A stretch of 64,000 bases of DNA from Ferrovibrio sp041906005 (GTDB taxonomy: Bacteria; Pseudomonadota; Alphaproteobacteria; Ferrovibrionales; Ferrovibrionaceae): positions 1,612,001 through 1,676,000 of the forward strand of contig NZ_JAYRJY010000001.1 of the NCBI RefSeq assembly GCF_041906005.1, given 5' to 3'. The position numbers were made by a program, and so were the translations under genes. Below, one piece after another: positions 1-8,299 of this stretch (position 1 is its first letter; every line of letters begins with the position of its first letter). The notes beneath the pieces were generated by a model that worked only from the letters and a program-made list of their open reading frames with translations, ran no database searches and was not told the origin of the DNA.

Positions 1-162
1 CACACACCAATGGTCGGCCAGGTAGTGCGGCGTGTAGTCCACGCGGCGCACGCGGATGGGCCCGAAATTGCGGGTGCGCCAGGTGGCGCCGCCCGTCTCG
101 CCCTTGTGCTGCGTCGGCTCGACCGAAGACCAGTCGGTGGTGCCGAAGGGAATGTCTGACAT
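1..162 (-). CDS. DHCW-motif cupin-fold protein, N-terminal part (cut by window edge)
   Basis: Reading leftward from ATG at 162 gives an open frame of 54 residues that runs off the window. It begins MSDIPFGTTDW and ends with a DHWC tetrad, which together resemble the small cupin family named for its DHCW motif. The function of that family is not established; the fold is a single small beta-barrel. A second in-frame ATG lies two codons upstream at 168, and neither has a strong ribosome site. It lies 107 bp downstream of the acyl-CoA dehydrogenase on the same strand, so it could be the last gene of that operon. The C-terminal half is not visible. Confidence 0.6.
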   Translation of the reverse strand, partial: MSDIPFGTTDWSSVEPTQHKGETGGATWRTRNFGPIRVRRVDYTPHYLADHWCV

Positions 163-269
163 CTGCATGAAGTGGACCTGATATGCGGCGAAACGACTGC
201 CCATTTTCTAGGCCGTCCGCGCGGTCAGGGCCAGCCTTGAATTGTCGGGCGACAATCCGGAACGCCGGC

Positions 270-1412
270 CTACCACCCCATCTGGCGGCTCGCCAGATCC
301 TTCATGATCTCCTCCGTGCCGCCGCCGATGGCGTTCACCTTCACCTCTCGGTAGATGCGCTCGGACTTGCAGCCCCGCATGAAGCCGGCGCCGCCCAGGA
401 TCTGCACTGCTTCCGTGGCGCAGAAGGCCATGGTCTGGGTCGCCTGGTTCTTCAGCATGCACAATTCGGGAATCGGATGCTCGCCCTGGTCCAGCGCCCA
501 GGCGATGCGCTCCAGCATGGCCTGGCTGGCCTCGATGCGCTGGGCCATGTCGACCAGCTTGTGACGGATCACCTGGTGCTTGATGATCGGCTTGCCGAAG
601 GTTTCGCGCAGCTTCGCGTAATCGAGGGCTTCCTCATAGGCCGTGCGGGCGAAGGCGATGGAAGATGCCGCCAGACCCAGCCGCTCGTCATTGAAGTTGA
701 GCATGATGCCCATGAAGCCCTGGTTTTCCGCGCCAATCAGGTTGGCGGCCGGCACACGGCAATCGTCGAAATGCAGCGTCGCGGTATCGGAGGCCCACCA
801 GCCCATCTTCTTCAGCGGCGTGCGGGTGAAGCCGGGCGTATCACGCTCGATCAGCAAAAGCGAGACGCCGCCCATGCCCGGTCCGCCGGTGCGCACTGCC
901 ACGGTGTAGAAATCGGCGCGCATGCCGGATGTGATAAACGTCTTCTCGCCGCGCACCACGTAATGATCGCCGTCCCGCTTCGCCACTGTCTTCAGGTTGG
1001 CGACATCCGAACCGCCGCCCGGTTCGGTGATGGCCAGCGCCGATATCTTCTCGCCGGCCAGCACGGGACGCAGCACCTTGTCCTTCAAGGCATCGGAACC
1101 CAGTTTGGCGATCGGCGGCGAGCCGATGGTGTGGCTCATCAGCGAGGCCGCCACGCCGCCCGAACCAGCACGGGCCAACTCCTGGCCGGCAATGATGGCA
1201 TAGAAACGGTCGGCCGCGATGCCGCCATAGGCCTCCGGGAAGTTAAGCCCCAGCAGGCCGATCCCGGCCGCCTTTTTATACAGTTCGCGCGGAAACTCGC
1301 CGGCCTCGTCCCATTGATCGGCGAAGGGCGCGATTTCTTTCGCCACGAAACGGCGCACCTGATCGCGGAAAGCCTCGTGGTCGGGCGTGTAGTACGGCGA
1401 TCTGGTCAGCAT
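270..1412 (-). CDS. acyl-CoA dehydrogenase
   Basis: 380 aa, full length for the acyl-CoA dehydrogenase family: N-terminal helical domain (about 1-120), beta domain with the FAD/substrate strand ITEPGGGSDVANLKT, and C-terminal helical domain. It would oxidise an acyl-CoA to the 2-enoyl-CoA and pass electrons to ETF. The usual Y-E-G-T catalytic glutamate position near the C-terminus reads GGGTEE. The likely base is therefore the Glu of the ERL segment (NDERLGLAAS), as in isovaleryl-/long-chain-type enzymes. It lies 4 bp after the GNAT gene in the same operon as the acyl-CoA carboxylase, so a branched or isoprenoid acyl-CoA is the inferred substrate. The exact substrate is not readable. Confidence 0.9.
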   Translation of the reverse strand: MLTRSPYYTPDHEAFRDQVRRFVAKEIAPFADQWDEAGEFPRELYKKAAGIGLLGLNFPEAYGGIAADRFYAIIAGQELARAGSGGVAASLMSHTIGSPPIAKLGSDALKDKVLRPVLAGEKISALAITEPGGGSDVANLKTVAKRDGDHYVVRGEKTFITSGMRADFYTVAVRTGGPGMGGVSLLLIERDTPGFTRTPLKKMGWWASDTATLHFDDCRVPAANLIGAENQGFMGIMLNFNDERLGLAASSIAFARTAYEEALDYAKLRETFGKPIIKHQVIRHKLVDMAQRIEASQAMLERIAWALDQGEHPIPELCMLKNQATQTMAFCATEAVQILGGAGFMRGCKSERIYREVKVNAIGGGTEEIMKDLASRQMGW

Positions 1413-1416
1413 GGGC

Positions 1417-1947
1417 TCATCCTTGGGGCGGTCGCAGCCGCGCCATCAGCACAATGTCGTCGTAATGGTTGTCCAGCTTGCGGGCGCGGATGCGTGTGCC
1501 CTCGGTGACGAAACCGAACTTGCGATACAGCGCGATGGCGCCCGTGTTGCTGGCATAGACCTGCAGATCGATGCGTTCCAGCCCGATGCGGCCGGCCCAG
1601 TCGAAACAGGCCTGCATCATCCGGGTGCCCAGGCCCTTGCCGCGATAGGGCTCGTCCAGGCCCATGCCCAGCGTGCCGACATGCTGAAACCCCGGCCGCA
1701 GCGGGTTGTTCGGCGCGACATGGATGTTGCACCAGCCCACCACCTTGTCCTGCGCATCGACCGACACCACAAAGGGCAGGTCGCGTTGCAGCATCGCCTT
1801 CACATAGAAACGCGCTTCGGCCGCCGAGGGTGCCTCGGTGAAAGCGATATAAAGCCGCTCGCGCGCCACGCGGTCCAGGCAGTCGCGATAGGAATCCGCA
1901 TCTTCCTGGGTGATCGGTCGGACCTGTGCCGGCAGCGCCTCGGTCAT
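1417..1947 (-). CDS. GNAT family N-acetyltransferase
   Basis: 176 aa, a single GNAT domain. The acetyl-CoA pyrophosphate loop is visible as GLDEPYRGKGLGTRMMQ, followed by RIDLQVYASNTGAIALYRKFGF, the typical beta-alpha end of the fold. The ATG at 1947 begins one base after the stop of the carboxylase alpha subunit (stop 1951-1949), and the next gene starts 4 bp later, so it is translationally embedded in the catabolic operon. The acceptor substrate is unknown. Such GNATs in CoA-metabolism operons sometimes acetylate the pathway enzymes or an amino-group substrate; that is only a possibility here. Confidence 0.85.
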   Translation of the reverse strand: MTEALPAQVRPITQEDADSYRDCLDRVARERLYIAFTEAPSAAEARFYVKAMLQRDLPFVVSVDAQDKVVGWCNIHVAPNNPLRPGFQHVGTLGMGLDEPYRGKGLGTRMMQACFDWAGRIGLERIDLQVYASNTGAIALYRKFGFVTEGTRIRARKLDNHYDDIVLMARLRPPQG

Positions 1948-1948
1948 G

Positions 1949-3943
1949 TCATTCCGCCGCCGGATTCAGCGCGGCCAGCAATTGCCGCGTCGCCACCTGG
2001 TCGCCAACCTTCACTGGCAGCTTCTCGACCACGGCATCCACGCGGGCCACCATTTCGTGCTGCATCTTCATGGCTTCCATGATCACCAGGCGCTGGCCTT
2101 TGCTGACCCGCTCGCCCTCGGCAGCCAGCACAGCGACGATCTTGCCGTTCATCGGCGCGCGCAGTTCACGTTCGGCCGCGCCCTCGGCCTCGGCGGGTGG
2201 CTGGTAGGTGATGTCGCGGCAGGCAAAGTCCCGCACGCCCAGCGCCAGATGCAGCGTATCGCTGGCGAAGGCGAAGACAATATCGCGCCCCTGCCCATCC
2301 ACCTGCAGGCGCAGCCGGCAGCCGTCGCGGCGCAAAATCGCAATCTCCTGATCCTGCACGCGATAGCGATTGCCACCCGATGGTGCAACGAGCCGCTTTG
2401 TCTTCGTTTCGCCATACTGCAGCAGCACCGGCGAGCCCAGCCGGCCGGTGGACGACCAGCTGGCCGCCGGATCATGGCCGCAGGCAGCAGCCGCGCGCTC
2501 GAACCACAGCAGGGCGGCAATGTTGAGCAGCGTATCATCGGCGACCGGCGCGGCTGGCGTTTCAAAATGCTGCGGGATGAAGCGCGTGGTGGCGCGGCCG
2601 GCGGCGAAGTCGTCATGTCGCAGCAGATCGACCAGGAAGCCGCGGTTGGTCTCGATCCCAAGCGCCACGCAGCGTTCCAGCGCGACGACCAGTCGGCGTC
2701 GTGCCTCTTCGCGGGTGGCGCCATGCGCGATGATTTTCGCGATCATCGGATCGTAGAAGGGCGAAATCACCTGGCCGGACTCATGCAGGCCGTGATCGAC
2801 GCGCAGCCCCTCACCTGTCGGCGGCCGCCACAGCACGAGGTCACCGCTCTGCGGCAGGAAGCCCTTGTGCGGCGCCTCGGCATAGAGCCGCACCTCGATG
2901 GCATGGCCGGAGAGCTGCACGTCGTCCTGCGACAGCGGCAGCCTGTCACCCGCTGCCACGCGGATCTGCAGCGCCACCAGATCGAGGCCGGTGATCAGCT
3001 CGGTCACCGGATGCTCTACCTGCAGGCGGGTGTTCATCTCCAGGAAATAAAAGTCGTGGCCGTTGCCATCCAACAGGAATTCCACCGTTCCGGCGCCGAC
3101 ATAGCCAATCGCCCTGGCCGCCGCCACGGCCGCCGCACCCATCTTGGCACGCAAATCGGCGTTCACCGCCGGCGAGGGCGCTTCCTCGATCACCTTCTGG
3201 TGCCGGCGCTGCACACTGCAATCGCGTTCGCTTAAGTGGATCACATTGCCATGCGTGTCGGCAAAGACCTGTATCTCCACATGACGGCCATCCACCACGG
3301 CCTTTTCCAGGATCAGTTCAGGCGAACCGAAGGCGTTCTCGGCTTCCGAACGCGCCGACTGGATGGCGGGCAGCAATTCGGCATGCTGGCGCACCAGCCG
3401 CATGCCGCGCCCGCCGCCGCCGGCGGCCGCCTTCACCATCACCGGCAGGCCGATCTTTTCCGCTTCATGCAGCAGGACGGCATCGGACTGCCCAGAATCA
3501 GTACTTGGGCCCTGATAGCCCGGCACGCAGGGCACTTTGGCTTCGATCATGCGCCGCTTGGCCGCGGCCTTGTTGCCCATGGCGGCAATCGCCGATGCCG
3601 GCGGCCCGATGAAAACCAGCCCGGCATCGGCGCAGGCCTGGGCAAAGGCCTCGTTCTCCGACAGGAAGCCGTAACCCGGATGCACAGCCAGGCCGCGGCT
3701 CTGGGCCCCCGTGGCGCGGGCCGCGTTCAGGATCGCCTCGATGCTGAGGTAACTCTGTTTCGCTTCCGCCGGCCCGATGCAGATCGCACGGTCGGCCTGC
3801 AATGTGTGCGGCGCGCCGGCATCGGCCTCGGAATAGACCGTCACGGTGAAAAAGCCCAGCGCGCGGGCCGAACGGATCACCCGGCAGGCGATCTCGCCGC
3901 GATTGGCGATCAGGATGGTGTCGAAGGGTTTCGTCACAGCCAT
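1949..3943 (-). CDS. atuF: acyl-CoA carboxylase alpha subunit (biotin carboxylase-BCCP), geranyl-CoA type likely
   Basis: 664 aa. Residues 1-450 form a biotin carboxylase: N-terminal LIANRGEIACRVIR, the glycine-rich ATP loop KAAAGGGGRGMRLV, and the EMNTRLQVEHPVTE active-site segment. A linker domain follows, and a biotinyl domain ends the protein with EAMKM, where Lys626 is the expected biotinylation site. It carboxylates its own biotin with bicarbonate and ATP for transfer by the beta subunit encoded two genes upstream. The same architecture fits methylcrotonyl-CoA and geranyl-CoA carboxylases. I prefer the latter because of the neighbouring beta subunit and AtuD-like dehydrogenase, so the gene symbol is tentative. 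A 70-bp palindromic repeat separates it from the gene upstream. Confidence 0.85.
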   Translation of the reverse strand: MAVTKPFDTILIANRGEIACRVIRSARALGFFTVTVYSEADAGAPHTLQADRAICIGPAEAKQSYLSIEAILNAARATGAQSRGLAVHPGYGFLSENEAFAQACADAGLVFIGPPASAIAAMGNKAAAKRRMIEAKVPCVPGYQGPSTDSGQSDAVLLHEAEKIGLPVMVKAAAGGGGRGMRLVRQHAELLPAIQSARSEAENAFGSPELILEKAVVDGRHVEIQVFADTHGNVIHLSERDCSVQRRHQKVIEEAPSPAVNADLRAKMGAAAVAAARAIGYVGAGTVEFLLDGNGHDFYFLEMNTRLQVEHPVTELITGLDLVALQIRVAAGDRLPLSQDDVQLSGHAIEVRLYAEAPHKGFLPQSGDLVLWRPPTGEGLRVDHGLHESGQVISPFYDPMIAKIIAHGATREEARRRLVVALERCVALGIETNRGFLVDLLRHDDFAAGRATTRFIPQHFETPAAPVADDTLLNIAALLWFERAAAACGHDPAASWSSTGRLGSPVLLQYGETKTKRLVAPSGGNRYRVQDQEIAILRRDGCRLRLQVDGQGRDIVFAFASDTLHLALGVRDFACRDITYQPPAEAEGAAERELRAPMNGKIVAVLAAEGERVSKGQRLVIMEAMKMQHEMVARVDAVVEKLPVKVGDQVATRQLLAALNPAAE

Positions 3944-3947
3944 ACCC

Positions 3948-4020
3948 TCACCCTCCCACCGCTTCGCGGCGGGGCCCTCCCTCTCCCGCTTGCGGGAGAG
4001 GGTTGGGGTGAGGGTGCGCG
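3948..4020. repeat. interspersed CCCTCACCC palindromic repeat between two operon genes
   Basis: The 90-bp gap between the dehydrogenase and the carboxylase alpha subunit holds an inverted repeat. The outer arms are CCTCACCCTCCC and GGTGAGGGTG. Inside are two nested hairpins: CCGC-TTC-GCGG and CCCTCTCCCGC-TT-GCGGGAGAGGG. This is the format of a widespread proteobacterial intergenic repeat. In a transcript it would form a cruciform RNA between two operon genes and could stabilise the upstream segment or reduce read-through. Confidence 0.75.
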
Positions 4021-4033
4021 TGTAGAGATCCGC

Positions 4034-5191
4034 TCACTTCTTCTTGCCCGGCAGGATGCCCATGAATTTGCAGATGATGCCGAGCATGATCTCGTCGGCG
4101 CCACCGCCGATCGAGCCCAGGCGGGTGTCGCGATAGGCGCGGCTGACCGGGGTTTCGTTCATGAAGCCCATGCCACCGTAATACTGCAGGCAAGCATCGG
4201 TGACCATGCGGCCAAGCCGCCCGGATTTCAGCTTGGCCATCGAGGCCAGCCGCGTCACGTCCTCGCCCTTCACCAGCAGATCGGCGGCGCGATAGGTCAG
4301 GGCACGCAGCAACTCGATCTCGGTCTGCAGTTCGGCCAGGCGGAAATGCACCACCTGGTTATCCAGGATCGGCTGACCGAAAGTCTTGCGCTGGCGGGTG
4401 TATTCAATGGTCTGCTCGATGATGCGCTCCAGGCCGATCAGGCTGGAGGCGGCAGCCCAGAGGCGCTCCTCCTGGAACTGCACCATCTGGTACATGAAAC
4501 CATGGCCTTCCTGGCCGATCAGGTTGCGCCGCGGCACCCGCACATCATCCAGATAAATCTGCGCCGTGTCGGAGGAATGCATGCCCATCTTGTCGAGCTT
4601 GCGCGCCACCTGTACGCCCTTGGTCTTCATCGGCACGCAGATCAGCGACTTGTTCTGGTGCACCGGGCCTTCGCCGGTATTGGCCAGCAGGCACATCCAG
4701 TCGGCCTGGGTCCCGCTGGTGGTCCACATCTTGCCGCCGTTGATGACGTAATCGTCGCCGTCCTTTTTCGCCGTGGTCTTGATGCCGGCCACGTCGGAAC
4801 CCGCGCCGACCTCGGACACGCCCAGGCAGGCGACGTAATCGCCGCTGATGCTGGGGACGAGAAATTCCTTGCGCAGTTCGTCCGAACCGAAGCGCGCCAG
4901 CGCCGGCGTCGCCATGTCGGTCTGCAGGCCGATGGCCATCGGCACGCCGCCGCAATTGATGTAGCCCAGCGCCTCGGTCATCACCATGTGATAGGAATAA
5001 TCGAGGCCCAGGCCGCCGTATTCCGCCGGCTTGTTGATGCCCAGGAAACCCATGTTGCCCATCTTCTTGAACAGCTCGTGGGCGGGGAAGATGCCGGCCT
5101 TCTCCCATTCATCGACATGCGGATTGATCTCCGCCTCAATGAACTTCTTCATGTTGTCGTGGATGCTCTTGTGTTCCGGCGTGAAGTCCAT
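4034..5191 (-). CDS. atuD: acyl-CoA dehydrogenase, citronellyl-CoA dehydrogenase (AtuD)-like
   Basis: 385 aa flavin acyl-CoA dehydrogenase. It is strikingly like remembered Pseudomonas AtuD along its length: INPHVDEWE near the start, VSEVGAGSDVAG in the beta domain, QFQEERL in helix G, SIGGGADEIMLGIICK, and a shared C-terminus MGILPGKKK. In the acyclic terpene pathway AtuD oxidises citronellyl-CoA to geranyl-CoA, the substrate of the carboxylase encoded by the adjacent genes. The canonical C-terminal Glu position reads GGG, so the catalytic base is probably the Glu in EERL. The start at 5191 has a good GAGGAG ribosome site. The neighbours support the call; a generic branched-chain dehydrogenase is the alternative. 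Confidence 0.8.
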   Translation of the reverse strand: MDFTPEHKSIHDNMKKFIEAEINPHVDEWEKAGIFPAHELFKKMGNMGFLGINKPAEYGGLGLDYSYHMVMTEALGYINCGGVPMAIGLQTDMATPALARFGSDELRKEFLVPSISGDYVACLGVSEVGAGSDVAGIKTTAKKDGDDYVINGGKMWTTSGTQADWMCLLANTGEGPVHQNKSLICVPMKTKGVQVARKLDKMGMHSSDTAQIYLDDVRVPRRNLIGQEGHGFMYQMVQFQEERLWAAASSLIGLERIIEQTIEYTRQRKTFGQPILDNQVVHFRLAELQTEIELLRALTYRAADLLVKGEDVTRLASMAKLKSGRLGRMVTDACLQYYGGMGFMNETPVSRAYRDTRLGSIGGGADEIMLGIICKFMGILPGKKK

Positions 5192-5224
5192 TCTCTGCGC
5201 TCCTCGGTGTTTCTTTTTGTTCTG

Positions 5225-6844
5225 TTACATGCGGGCGATGCCGAAGGCGTTCGGCTTGGTCACCCGCGCATCGCCTTCACGGCAGACGCTCAGACACATT
5301 CCCAGCACGCGGCGGCTGTCGCGCGGATCGATCAGGCCGTCGTCCCACAGCCGCGCCGTGGCGAATAGCGCCGTGCTTTCGGCCTCCATCTTCTTCACCA
5401 CTTTGGCCTTCATGCCCTCGATCACCGCAGCATCGACCTCGGCGCCCATGCGGCGGAATTTTTCCTCCGCCACGATGGCCAGCACGCCGGCGGCCTGTTC
5501 CGGCCCCATCACGGCGATGCGATTGTTCGGCCAGGCGAAGATGAAGCGCGGATCATAGGCGCGGCCGCACATGCCGTAATTGCCGGCACCGAAGCTGGCG
5601 CCGATATGCAGGGTCAGCTTGGGCACGCGCGCATTGGTCACGGCCTGGATCATTTTCGAGCCATGCTTGACGATGCCACCGCGTTCCGCCTCCTTGCCCA
5701 CCATGTAGCCGGTGGTGTTCTGCAAAAACACGATGGGCATGTCAGCCTGATCGCAGAGCTGGATGAACTGCGCCGCCTTCACGGCGCCTTCGGTATCGAT
5801 GGGACCGTTATTGCCGATGATGCCCACCGCCTCGCCCTCGATGGCAGCCTGCAGGCAGACGGTGTGCAGGCCATACAGCGGCTTGAAATCCACCGCCTCG
5901 CTGCCATCCACCAGGCGCGCCACCACCTCGCGCACGTCATAGGGCTTGCGGTAATCCACCGGCACCACGCCGCACAGTTCATCAGGGTCATAAAGCGGCG
6001 CGGTCCAGGCCTTTTTGCGAAGCTGCGGCCCTCGCTCGTTCCAGGGCAGGCGCGCCATGATCTCGCGGGCGATGCGCAGGCCGTCGGCATCGTCCTCGGC
6101 CAGGAATTCCGCGACGCCGGAGACGGTGGTGTGGAGTTCGGCGCCGCCCAGTTCCTCGTCGGTGGCAATCTCGCCGGTAGCGGATTTCAGCAGCGGCGGT
6201 CCGGCCAGGAAAATCTTCGCCCTGCCCTTCACCACCACCACATAGTCGCTCATGCCCGGCACATAGGCACCGCCTGCCGTGGACGAGCCGTGCACCACGG
6301 TGATCTGCGGGATGCCGGCGGCCGAAAGGCGGGCCTGGTTGGCAAAGCCGCGCCCGCCATCGACGAAAATCTCGGCCTGATAGTTCAGGTTGGCACCACC
6401 GGATTCCACCAGGTTCACCACCGGCAGCTTGTTCTGCACGGCGATCTCCTGCGCGCGCAGGCTCTTGCGCAGGCCCATCGGCGCGATGGTGCCGCCCTTG
6501 ATGCCGGAATCGGAGGCCGTGACCATGCAGCGGATGCCAGCGATACAGCCGATGCCGGCGATGAAACCGCCGCCCATGATGTTCTCGGCGCCATCGTCGT
6601 CATGCATCTTGTAGCCGGCGAGCGTCGAGATTTCGAGGAAAGGCGCGCCACGGTCCAGCACATGGGCCAGCCGGTCGCGCGGCGTGAGCTGGCCGCGTTT
6701 CTCGAAGACTGGCTTGCGGGCATCGGAGGTATCGCGCACACGCTGTTCCAGTGCGCGGAACCCCTCGATCAGCGCCAACATGTCGGCGCGGTTCTGCCGG
6801 AATGCTTCCGAGCCTGTGTCGACCTGCGAGCGCAGCACCGCCAT
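5225..6844 (-). CDS. atuC: acyl-CoA carboxylase beta subunit (carboxyltransferase), geranyl-CoA type likely
   Basis: 539 aa carboxyltransferase of the crotonase fold, with N-half and C-half CT domains. Oxyanion-type glycine segments are visible at LVESGGANLNYQAE, HGSSTAGGAYVPGMSD and IGASFGAGNYGMCGRAY. The N-terminal line CGYKLHDDDG-like (here AGYKMHDDDGAENIMGGG) and GGTIAPMGLRKSLRAQ match my memory of AtuC rather than of methylcrotonyl-CoA carboxylase LiuB, which reads HEVYGEDV and KGGSYYPLTVKKHLRAQ. It would move carboxyl from biotin to the gamma position of geranyl-CoA. It lies 4 bp after the SDR gene in the operon. Substrate assignment is inferred; carboxylation of another branched enoyl-CoA is possible. 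Confidence 0.82.
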   Translation of the reverse strand: MAVLRSQVDTGSEAFRQNRADMLALIEGFRALEQRVRDTSDARKPVFEKRGQLTPRDRLAHVLDRGAPFLEISTLAGYKMHDDDGAENIMGGGFIAGIGCIAGIRCMVTASDSGIKGGTIAPMGLRKSLRAQEIAVQNKLPVVNLVESGGANLNYQAEIFVDGGRGFANQARLSAAGIPQITVVHGSSTAGGAYVPGMSDYVVVVKGRAKIFLAGPPLLKSATGEIATDEELGGAELHTTVSGVAEFLAEDDADGLRIAREIMARLPWNERGPQLRKKAWTAPLYDPDELCGVVPVDYRKPYDVREVVARLVDGSEAVDFKPLYGLHTVCLQAAIEGEAVGIIGNNGPIDTEGAVKAAQFIQLCDQADMPIVFLQNTTGYMVGKEAERGGIVKHGSKMIQAVTNARVPKLTLHIGASFGAGNYGMCGRAYDPRFIFAWPNNRIAVMGPEQAAGVLAIVAEEKFRRMGAEVDAAVIEGMKAKVVKKMEAESTALFATARLWDDGLIDPRDSRRVLGMCLSVCREGDARVTKPNAFGIARM

Positions 6845-6848
6845 CGGA

Positions 6849-7736
6849 TTATTTCTCCTGCAGCACTTTGGGCATCACCGAGCGGTGGAAGCCGTCGAAA
6901 GCCTGCGACCTGTCATGTTTGGGCAGCGGATAATGCCGCCGCGCATTGGGCACGCCGCCATCCACGCGCAGGGTCGTGCCCGAGATGAAGCTGGCGGCCG
7001 GCGACAGCAGATAGACGATGGCGGCCGAGACTTCCGCCTCGGTGCCCAGGCGCTGCAGCGGCACATGGTCGCGCATGCCACGGATCAGCGGCTTCATCCA
7101 GTCGGGGTAGGTGTCCATGCCGGAGGACGCGATCCAGCCCGGCGCCACGGCATTCACCCGCACGCCCGAGACGCCCCATTCGCAAGCCGCTGTCTCGGTG
7201 AAGTTCACCATGCCGGCACGCGCCGCGCCCGAATGGCCCATATTGGGCATGCCGTTCCACATGTCGGCCACGATGTTGACGATGGCGCCGCCATGATCGG
7301 CCATCCACTGGGTGTAGCATTCCCGCGCCATCAGGAAGCCGCCGGTGAGGTTGTTGCGCACCACGGCATCCCAGCCTTTCTGGCTGATCTGGCTGAGCGG
7401 CGCCGGAAACTGCCCGCCGGCATTGTTGACCAGGCCATCGATACGGCCGAAGCGTTTGCGGATCGCCGTCACCGTCTCGGCGACTTTCTCCTCCTCGCGG
7501 ATATCGCAGGAGAAGATATCGACATCGCAGCCGGGATTATCGCCGCGCAATTCGTTGGCCACGGTTTGCAACTTGTCGAGCTTGCGACCGATCAGCGCGA
7601 GTGTCGCGCCAAGGCGGCTGAGTTCATGCGCCGTGCAGCGGCCAATGCCCGAACCGCCGCCGGTGACAACAATCACCTGACTGGCGAACAGGCCATCACG
7701 GAATACCGATCGATACGGACCTGAACCCGCCGCCAT
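6849..7736 (-). CDS. short-chain dehydrogenase/reductase, AtuB/AtuG-like
   Basis: 295 aa Rossmann-fold SDR. The cofactor motif TGGGSGIG is near residue 27 and NNAG is in the fourth strand (LVNNAGGQFPAP). The tail carries VNAVAPGWI and the C-terminal SGTTLRVDGG. Unusually, the position after the catalytic Ser region reads MGHSGAARAGM, with no obvious YxxxK. That pattern is typical of dienoyl-CoA/enoyl-CoA reductase-like members, which lack the Tyr. First gene of the carboxylase operon. ATG at 7736 is chosen because of an AGGGAG site 8 bp upstream; a TTG at 7766 is in frame. It may oxidise the terpenoid alcohol/aldehyde or reduce an enoyl-CoA intermediate. Confidence 0.8.
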   Translation of the reverse strand: MAAGSGPYRSVFRDGLFASQVIVVTGGGSGIGRCTAHELSRLGATLALIGRKLDKLQTVANELRGDNPGCDVDIFSCDIREEEKVAETVTAIRKRFGRIDGLVNNAGGQFPAPLSQISQKGWDAVVRNNLTGGFLMARECYTQWMADHGGAIVNIVADMWNGMPNMGHSGAARAGMVNFTETAACEWGVSGVRVNAVAPGWIASSGMDTYPDWMKPLIRGMRDHVPLQRLGTEAEVSAAIVYLLSPAASFISGTTLRVDGGVPNARRHYPLPKHDRSQAFDGFHRSVMPKVLQEK

Positions 7737-7796
7737 CCGTTTCACTCCCTGACACCAGTCAAACAAGACTGCATGCTGTTTTTATGCGTTGCAGCG

Positions 7797-7831
7797 ACGC
7801 TACTTGACGCTTACGTAAACGTCAATATAGG
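7797..7831. promoter_or_regulatory. divergent promoters overlapping a near-perfect 22-bp palindrome
   Basis: Positions 7804-7825 read the same on both strands except for one symmetric pair; arms TTGACG and CGTCAA enclose the palindrome TTACGTAA. On the plus strand TTGACG (7804) and TATAGG (7826) are 16 bp apart, facing the SCP2 gene. On the minus strand TTGACG (7825-7820) and TAGCGT (7802-7797) are 17 bp apart, facing the carboxylase operon. The half TTGACGTTTACGTAA resembles the site I recall for MerR-type LiuR regulators of branched-chain acyl-CoA catabolism. The regulator itself is not in the window. Confidence 0.65.
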
Positions 7832-7854
7832 GTGCCGCCAAAGCCGCGTGGCTG

Positions 7855-7869
7855 TTGACGTTGCGTCAA
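7855..7869. promoter_or_regulatory. second palindrome TTGACG-N3-CGTCAA
   Basis: TTGACGTTGCGTCAA lies 30 bp downstream of the larger palindrome and reuses the same TTGACG/CGTCAA arms with a 3-bp spacer. The shared arms suggest a second operator for the same regulator, positioned within the leader of the SCP2 gene. Confidence 0.5.
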
Positions 7870-7940
7870 TTCGCAGATGTCGATGCCCTTGCGGAAGCCT
7901 GCATCTTTTCTCAGCGATTCACACGAGCCAGGGAGGCCAC

Positions 7941-8231
7941 ATGTCGCTCGACCAGATCACCCAGCAGATGAGCCAGCGCGTGAAGCCGGGCGCAATCGAC
8001 GCCACGGTGAAATTCGATTTCGGCGATGACGGCCAGATCTTCGTAGACGGCAATGCCGGCACTGTAAGCAACGAGGATGCCGAGGCCGATTGCACCATCA
8101 CCATCTCGATGGACAATTTCGTCGCGCTGAGCAGCGGCGACCTCGATCCCACCACCGCTTTCATGATGGGCAAGCTGAAGGTGAAGGGCAACATGGGCGT
8201 GGCGATGAAGCTGCAGTCGATCCTCGGCTGA
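7941..8231 (+). CDS. SCP2 sterol-binding domain protein
   Basis: 96 aa, a single SCP2 domain: amphipathic N-terminal helix, then strands with AEADCTITISMDNFVALSSGDLDPTTAFMMGKLKVKGNMGVAMKLQSIL. The DPTTAFMxGKLKVKGNMGxAxKL ending is the family signature. Members bind fatty acyl-CoA or other lipids in a hydrophobic tunnel and act as cytosolic carriers. The ATG at 7941 has GGGAGG just upstream. It is transcribed divergently from the acyl-CoA carboxylase operon through a shared operator region, so it probably presents hydrophobic acyl-CoA substrates to that pathway. Confidence 0.9.
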   Translation: MSLDQITQQMSQRVKPGAIDATVKFDFGDDGQIFVDGNAGTVSNEDAEADCTITISMDNFVALSSGDLDPTTAFMMGKLKVKGNMGVAMKLQSILG

Positions 8232-8250
8232 ACTGCAGACGACACTTAAA

Positions 8251-8292
8251 AACAAAGGCCGGACGGCATCGCTGCTGCCCGGCCTTTTTTGT
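8251..8292. terminator. bidirectional hairpin terminator
   Basis: AAAGGCCGG and CCGGCCTTTTTT flank a short loop between the convergent SCP2 and FTR1 genes. The U-run on the plus strand is six long, and the A-run on the other arm makes it usable from both sides. Confidence 0.8.
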
Positions 8293-8299
8293 TTTCCGG

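Noticed and set aside
3236..5368. 710-residue open frame on the plus strand over the carboxylase and dehydrogenase genes
   Set aside because: Spans two real genes and the intergenic repeat on the opposite strand; His/Gln-rich composition is typical of antisense shadow frames.
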